Of a DNA stretch of 64,000 nt, positions 57,677 through 64,000 are shown in pieces (the first letter of the stretch is position 1; each line of letters begins with the position of its first letter). The notes under the pieces were generated by a model, which saw nothing but the letters and a program-made list of their open reading frames with translations, searched no databases and had not been told where the DNA came from. The position numbers and the translations under genes are program-made. Source of the DNA: Chloranthus sessilifolius (lineage: Eukaryota; Streptophyta; Magnoliopsida; Chloranthales; Chloranthaceae); assembly GCA_021018995.1 (NCBI GenBank), contig CM037590.1, forward strand, positions 103,417,097 to 103,481,096, given 5' to 3'.

Positions 57677-58060
57677 CTAAAATCTATTACAATAGAATGG
57701 CAACATATTTAAAGTCATACCTTGGATCACATCTTTGGTATGCTGAGAGTCCTGAGCGGTGACTGCATACGCATGACCCTGAATCATAGGCCTCATGGTC
57801 CTTGTAGGCCGTGGTGTAGCAGTTGTAGCTGTCTTCTTCTTCCTTAACATTAGGAAATCCTTGATCATGTGCCCCGTCTTTCCACATTTAAAACATCCGC
57901 CTATACCCCGCCTGCACTCCGTCGTCTTATATGCCTTGCCACAGAGGGCATAGGTCTCTGTTGGAACGGATGACGCAACCTTGGAAAACCCTTGGGTACC
58001 AGATACCCTAGTAGTAGAAGCAGGGCCTTCATAGCGGAAGGGTCTTACTTGATTAGGCAT
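57677..58060 (-). pseudogene. Gag nucleocapsid region of element B
   Basis: It contains YALCGKAYKTTECR, then CFKCGKTGHMIKDF. The second is a CCHC zinc knuckle whose last Cys has become Phe. It follows the gag capsid ORF at 58193-59056 after a frame break. Binding of element RNA would be impaired. Confidence 0.85.
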
Positions 58061-58192
58061 AGGTGGCCTAGTATAGTTTGTTTATGTCGGTGGTCTCGGG
58101 AGTGGTGCTGTAAATCTCAGCTTTTTATTCACCGATTCATAATTTCCCATTCTCCCTTGACTAGCCTTGCGTTTACTCTGATAATCACGCCT

Positions 58193-59056
58193 CTAATACA
58201 ATTCTAGGATGTCTCTCTCCGGTACTATTGCCTTCCCCATGACTGCTCCATACGTTTCTAATTCCAATACGGATATTCTATCCCGTATATTCAGCCTTAA
58301 GTTGCCTTCAAACTTATTCGCCTTCATCAATTCTGTAGCCACGTATTCAGGAGCCAATCTTGAAAGTCTCGTAAACTCCGTACCATATTCCAGTATGGTC
58401 ATCCCTCCTTGTTCCAAGGTCATGAACCTTGCTGCCATCTGGTTCCTAACTTGTCTCGAGAAATACTCCTTGTTGAATATCTCAACAAACTCATTCCATG
58501 TCCATGGCTCGTCTGGGTTCTCTTGTTCTCTCCTCACCAACACCGACTTCCACCAAGAATCGGCGTCTCCCTCTAACTGGAATGAAGCCCAACTCACCTT
58601 CTCTTCCTTAGTACATGTCAATCTCAATAGGAGTTTCTCTATTTGGTTCACCCACTTTTTCGCTTCTAACTGATCCGTCTGACCGTAGAAGCTAGGAGGT
58701 TTCAATCTCCTAAACTCGATAAAAGATGATGGCTGTGGTGGCATAGGAGGTGGTGTCGGAGGCTGTTGTTGATGGCTATTGGCATTGTTTGTTGCTAACA
58801 ATGCCATCTATTGAGCCATAGCGTTTGCCACGGCTTCCATGGCTTGAGCCATCCATTGTCTTTCTTCTCTATCTTGCTCTCTCTCTTGATTTCCCTCTTG
58901 ATTTCCTCTTTCTGGAACAATTGTCTCCAAAACCACTCTATTTCCGATCGAAACTCTATTTGAACTAATGGGGATATCATCTCTACTTCTTAGATCCCAT
59001 CTATGACCACCCCTGGGTCGTTCTCTACCTCTATTAGACATAAGTTTTGCAAACAT
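58193..59056 (-). pseudogene. Gag capsid region of element B
   Basis: From MFAKLMSNRGRERPRGGHRW (59056) the frame is open apart from one stop at about 58808, to ERDILELY at 58193. It carries the gag domain: RRLKPPSFYGQTDQLEAKKW, VSWASFQLEGDADSWWKSVL and FNKEYFSRQVRNQMAARFMT, plus LSRLAPEYVATELMKANKF. It starts 110 bases inside the 5' LTR edge. This is the best preserved coding part of the element. Confidence 0.88.
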
Positions 59057-59146
59057 GAAACCAAGGTTTCATTAGCAGATAGTCCCTATATTCTGACAAA
59101 TATCTCAAAAACGTAACACATGTCTAAGATAAATAAGAAATTTCTA

Positions 59147-59166
59147 AAGCTAAGCTTTGATCCAAC
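59147..59166 (-). other. Element B primer-binding site, degenerate tRNA-iMet type
   Basis: The minus strand reads GTTGGATCAAAGCTTAGC next to the LTR end. It resembles TTGGTATCAGAGC with a deletion and a substitution. Confidence 0.7.
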
Positions 59167-61701
59167 TGTGATAGCCTGGATTTCCGACCCTGGAAACTCG
59201 TGCCGTCGGATCATCCATAAGACCGATCCGCGAACAGAACACTTGGCACATCCATACACAAAGCGAAAAATAAAGCAGATATCTCTAACTATACAGATAG
59301 AGTCATCATATAAGCAAAAGAAATCTCGAGTTCTACTATTAAAGTGCACTCAAAATAACGGTTCTAATTCCATGTAAGGACACATGGACGAAAGAACCGA
59401 AAAGAACTACCGGTGATGGCCATCCATCACCGAAACATGGTTCACAAAACAATATTTGACATATTTACATAAATTCGAAATTCTAAACAACACATGGCTG
59501 GACGTACCAAGCCTGATCTACACACGAAATCTCAAAAGCTATATGATCACAATTCCCTTAAGGGAAATACTCGTCAGGCGGAGGCTCTGACTCCTCCAGA
59601 ATATAGTAAGGATCCTCACGCTCAAGATTTGCAGTGCCAGTGTCTACACCTATACCTGTGACATATAGTCGAAAGGTGAGCTAATAATCTAAGCTCAATA
59701 GGGAAAACATCCATAGCATGCATATCATCACATCACACATATAATCTCATGACAGATATCAAAATGATTGAAAGACATAATTTGCAAGGCAATTTAATCA
59801 AAACGAGCTGAATTATATGCATGTTCAAAGTTAATCACATGATTTATAAAGCTTTTCACATAACACAAGAAGAAACTTAAATTGATCACTTAAATACACT
59901 CTCGAGCATATATAGTATCGAGAGCCATATATATAGCAATGGGAATACCCACCATCGTCGTTCAATGAATAATTTAACAATGTTAAGCCCCTGAGCTACG
60001 TTAACAGGGTCACTTGTGCTTCACATTGACCATTCGCGGTTCACAATGTACGGATATCTTGCCATACCAGATACACAAGTGTACGGATATCACGCCGTAT
60101 CGGTCACGGATATCACGCTGCGTCGGTCACGGATATCCCGTCGCGTCGGTTGGGTATTCACATATAAACCTTAAATGAAATTGCAAAAGCTAACTTATAG
60201 TTTATCAACGTGAATTGTGGTAATTTATAACTAGGTTTAGGATTTAGAATCTGAAGTTCTCACTCACATGTTTCACACACACACATGTACATATCGTACT
60301 GAGTTCACACATACACATCCTTATATTTGAATCCGTGTACAAAGCTCATGTGTATTAAATGACCGAGTTCATGAATTTCACAAGTATTTATCACATCACA
60401 ATTTACATGCTTATTGTAATAAAAGCACATGTTATAGGATTTTCCCTACTTTAGCTCGAGTTCCACACGAAGGTCCTTCCTTGTCAAAGTACTCCTCTTA
60501 TTGAGCACTCTTATTCTTAACCTAAAACACGTCAATTCATGTCTTACATATCAGAAGTGATGAAGAAAAGTGGGTCTCAAGGACCTTTTTCCTCAAAACA
60601 AATAAATGCCAAAATCTGACTAAATCAAACGATCAAATCAAAATTCGATCGTTCGGTTCAAAAATTGATCGATCAAAACACATTTCGGTCGATCGGTTTC
60701 CTCTGAAAAACACACACATTTCTGTTTGTATATTCAGTCCCACACTCGATCGATCGGTTCACAAACCGATCGATCGGTTTCCAAATCGATCGATTGGTTT
60801 ACTCAGAAACCAATCCCTTCTTCACATCACATCCTGTCGACCCTTCAGGTAACCTGTCGAACTTATAGGGAACCTGTCGATCTTAATTGTAGCTTGTCGA
60901 CACATTTTCGATTAATCGAATTCTATTTTGATCGATCGGTTCTTCAAATCGATCGATCAAATTTCCATTCGATCGATCGGTTTCCTTCAGAAACCAATAT
61001 TTTTCTTTTTTGCTAAAATCTGTTCACATAACTATGTCCTGTCAAAATTGATCTAACGGTTCTTGTTTTGATTGATCAGTTTTGACCGATTCTCAGCAAC
61101 ACGGGCTTTTCCTCTTAGGTTTGTTTTTCCCAAAAACCGATCACATTTATTTTTGACCTTTTTAGGGCATTTATTGCCCAACCATACCACATAATTACCA
61201 TTAAATTCTAGGCTTTTAGGGCATTGATTGCCCAACTATAAATCATAAATACACATGACTTTCAAACATAGATTCTTGCCTTAAAATCAGAATTCTTTGC
61301 ACATCACTGGTCTAAACCTTTAAATATTTGGCTCCTCTTTTCCCACCCATCAAAGGGTTTAAAAACTGATCTTCTTGCGATCAAATCGAATACACGCGAG
61401 ATTAATCATTCCCATGCATCAAAGGGTTCTCTTCCCCTCTTCTCTTCTCCACAAGGTCTTCAAACAACAAAGGAAGGAAGTTAATTCTTTATCCATGTTT
61501 GGATTTTATATTTAAAATTTCAGTTTGGGTGTTATGCCGGTATACCGTATGTCGGTGTATGTTATCTCCTCTTACGATCACCTTATCTTTAGTGTTTTTC
61601 CTTTTTCACTTAACAAACTAAGTTTATCATCTTGAACTACGTGACAAGTTGGACACGCATAGCGAGTCGGTTAGGTTCGGAAATCAAAATTTTTGGTACA
61701 T

Positions 61702-61705
<4 letters not shown>
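59167..61705 (-). repeat. Element B 5' LTR
   Basis: It spans 2539 bases and is collinear with 49705-52207. The CGGATATC array is at 60050-60155, the palindrome cluster at 60630-61080, and a minus-strand TATA-like box near 61500-61515. Confidence 0.92.
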
Positions 61706-61736
<31 letters not shown>

Positions 61737-61752
61737 GTATATATATATATAT
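61701..61752. repeat. (CA)n(TA)n microsatellite at the right edge of element B
   Basis: A CA run leads directly into a TATA run. It is the other half of the insertion target of element B. Confidence 0.93.
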
Positions 61753-62149
61753 TGTATCGATCTCTCTTGATTGAGACTTGGAACTCGAACTCTATAAGTA
61801 AAGTCCTAACTACTCGCAGAAGCCATTCCATTCACTCCATTAGGTAGGGTCGCCTTTTGCCAATAGCTGAAAGGCAACTCTAGCTAATGGCGCAAAGTGG
61901 CTCTATAAGCTTATTAAGGGAGAATCCCTTCACTCCACTAGCCTTGATTGGTATATGGATGTACCAAGTTTGGTGGTATTGTATATAAGATAACGATTGG
62001 ATTTAGGAGTTAGTTCCCCTCTTCTAAAGATGATGGTGATCTCATCTTTTGAAAGAAAGATGTATGATGGCTCTCTCCACTCTTCGGAGTTGAGATAGCT
62101 AGGCACTTGCAATGACCACTACGAACGAAGGACCAACAATAATCCTGGA
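61753..62149 (+). other. Unassigned sequence right of element B
   Basis: No coding or repeat family recognised. CTTCACTCCACTAG / CATTCACTCCATTAG words occur twice about 100 bp apart. Confidence 0.4.
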
Positions 62150-63490
62150 GCTGTCAAATGCTCTTTCAGATTTTGTCAAATGTCTGTGCGCTGATCAACC
62201 TTCAAAACCTTACATTAAAGACATGAATTCTAATATAACTAGGCCTTGAAAGATGACTAATGTTTCTATTTAGTTAGCTTTCATGTGCAAAAGGTTTTGA
62301 AGGAAGAAAAGAAAGAAATGAGTTAAGAAACCCAAGAAAAAAGGAGATCAAAAGCCAAAAAAAAAGAGAGCCAAATGACAACAATCTTGACTAGTCGAAA
62401 TCTAATTTCGACCTGTTGAGATTAGAAGAAAGAAGAAAAAAATATATTACTCGACTGGATGAAATTGGCTTTCGACCTGTCGAGTTTCACAAAGAAAGTT
62501 CAAGATTACCAATCTTGACAGGCTGAGATTGGATCTTGACCTGTCAAGATGGGAATTCTAGCAAAGAGTTGAGTTGGCTTTTTATGGGAAGTTGCAATCA
62601 AAGAATTCCTTATTTCCTATTTATAATTAGAGTCATTTTAGGGTTTCTTTCCTAGTTTATCTTATTGTACTAGGGCCTTATGGATCTATAAATAAGGACC
62701 CTAGTTTTAGGTTATATATATATATAGTTTGATAGAGTTTTATTATAGTTTTCATAGAGATAGTTCATAGTTTCAGGATTTTGAGAGTTAGTGAGATTCG
62801 AGGGATTGTAAACTATCATTTCATGATCGAATCAGAGAGTTGTACTCCGATGATGAAGATCAGAACAACGATGCGTGGCTGGTTTCCGAAGTTTGGGATC
62901 TCTTGTAAATCAAAGATAAGTTTTAATTCAGTTTTATTTTCTTTTCTAGTTTGAATTCTTTTATGGTAATGATTGCATGATTGTGATTCACTCTTATTTG
63001 TGATTTGTTGTGAATGATTCTAAAGTGTTTTATTTCTGTTTTTGATAATCATAATCGCCTTGTAGGGATTATGATTAGAAATTATAGAAAACTCACCATC
63101 GAATTAATACTTGTAGTCTAGTTTGATTGGTTTCATGCAATGGTGTTTACGAATTAGATCGCCAAAGATTAGATGGATATATCGTCCTGACTAGTCCATG
63201 ACTATGAATAGGATTTGATTATTTTACCTAACTTTAGCTTGTAGAAAAGAGAAGGTTATTTCCTGCAATTCAAATTAGATTAGAAATAGAATTGCGAATT
63301 ATTACGAATCTATGATCAAGAAGGATCCTAGACTATTTTCTCTATTGCTTTCCATAGATACTTTTAGATAATTTTAGTTAAAATCATTTTCTAATCGAGG
63401 CTTTAATTTAGATAAACATATAGTCCCTATGGTTCGACACCCTTAGTACTTTCCCTAGTTCTACGAACATGTGCACTTGCAAGGTTTTCA
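62150..63490 (+). repeat. Tat/Athila-type LTR, plus strand
   Basis: A TATAAATAAGGACC box is at 62687. Upstream at 62380-62560 are GACCTGTCGAG-type palindromic words. The 3' part ends GTTCGACACCCTTAGTACTT and CATGTGCACTTGCAAGG, the usual end of LTRs in this lineage, matching the minus-strand LTR at 3047-4260. The left boundary is not fixed. It could be the 5' LTR of an element running off the window. Confidence 0.6.
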
Positions 63491-64000
63491 GATTTTAACG
63501 ACCACACGTCGATTTCTTCTTTTGAATGGAACCTACTTCACCTGAGAGTGATTCATAATGCCCTTAACATCAATGCAATCAAGTCTCCTTTTTCGTCGTC
63601 CGGCGACGGGTTGAAAACCGTATAGAAAGTAATTTTTTCCTTATGTCGCTCCACAAGCAAGGAGTGCCACGCACGAGCAGAGCTAAAACAAAGCAAGGGG
63701 AATTCCTAGGGTGTTAGTTCGTTGCCTTCGGTTCAATCTAAGGTCCGTGCTTTGGCATCGGTATCGGAAACTCTACCCAATTTCGACGATTTCCTTCCAT
63801 ACTCGGCCAACAACAACTAGTTTGGGCCTCTGCGAGGAGGATCACTTCATTGCCTTCACGAGCGGGATCACATCCTCCATTACGAGATTGTACAAAAGCT
63901 TAGAAGGCAACCCATTTTAGCTACTCAAGTATTTGAATTGACTCATATCCCATAGCTCACTGAAATTGTAGTACCAGCCCAATCTCAATCAGAGCAGACA
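63491..64000 (+). other. Possible leader and start of the internal region of a Tat/Athila-type element
   Basis: One frame near 63730-64000 reads VRALASVSETLPNFDDF and KLRRQPILATQVFELTHIP with two stops. The second stretch is vaguely like the start of Athila ORF1, but I cannot confirm it. The window ends here. The 69-codon ORF at 63711 is in another frame and unsupported. Confidence 0.3.

Larger units (their letters stand above)
49705..61705 (-). mobile_element. Near full-length Ty3/gypsy retrotransposon with extra ORF block (element B)
   Basis: LTRs are 49705-52207 and 59167-61705 (TGTGATAGCC ... TCACA on the plus strand), with a primer-binding site and polypurine tract at the correct inner edges, in minus orientation. 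Gag, protease, reverse transcriptase, RNase H and integrase all remain in order but with many stops, so it is dead. The integrase C-terminus is replaced by a palindrome-rich block (54300-54600) and a further ORF (52804-54073). The target duplication cannot be judged because the insertion site is a microsatellite. Confidence 0.93.

Noticed and set aside
53835..58673. Plus-strand ORFs of 86-154 codons across element B
   Set aside because: Antisense shadows of the gag-pol reading frames.
63711..63920. Possible host gene at the right edge
   Set aside because: No domain, other frames equally plausible, and the position after a Tat/Athila-type LTR favours element sequence. Left unassigned.

Overview
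This is nuclear DNA from a flowering plant. It holds one recognisable host gene with canonical GT-AG introns, and almost everything else is transposable-element sequence: Ty3/gypsy LTR retrotransposons, L1-type LINEs, CACTA and Mutator-like pieces and many fold-back MITEs. One pseudogenised tRNA-Arg of plastid type is present. I cannot name the species from the sequence. All calls come from reading the sequence; no search or alignment program was run.

Layout. 1-6771: an LTR fragment rich in CGATCGATCG palindromes, a decayed Tat/Athila-type gag-protease fragment on the minus strand with its LTR, and a plus-strand LTR remnant with simple repeats. 6990-8600: a CACTA-associated DUF4216 fragment, a fold-back/tandem repeat and a CTCGAG-rich repeat. 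8707-21525: a Mutator-like long inverted-repeat element (9-bp target duplication) whose left arm is split by a 10.7-kb internally deleted Ty3/gypsy element (8819-19476). 21535-42860: the host gene, pheophytinase (PPH), plus strand, five coding exons, predicted 530 residues. Its last intron is 16.9 kb and holds a nest: LINE remnants, a solo LTR (28093-29365), a deleted chromovirus (31843-36591), a compact non-autonomous LTR element with an intact 287-codon ORF of unknown function (37452-40122), a tRNA-Arg(ACG) pseudogene and several MITEs. 43060-49700: intergenic, with a 2.9-kb solo LTR (45124-48060), a mini-CACTA and a fold-back element. 49705-61705: a near full-length 12-kb Ty3/gypsy element on the minus strand with a decayed gag-pol and an unusual extra ORF block. 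61706-64000: a microsatellite and a Tat/Athila-type LTR leading into an unidentified internal region.

How it fits together. The only gene likely to serve the plant is PPH, the chloroplast esterase that removes phytol from pheophytin during chlorophyll breakdown. Its splice sites and catalytic triad are intact although exon 5 lies 16.9 kb beyond exon 4. The transposons are mostly dead. The most interesting items are the non-autonomous element with its intact ORF, whose LTR and primer-binding site resemble those of the neighbouring chromovirus, and a family of self-complementary fold-back repeats in the PPH introns.
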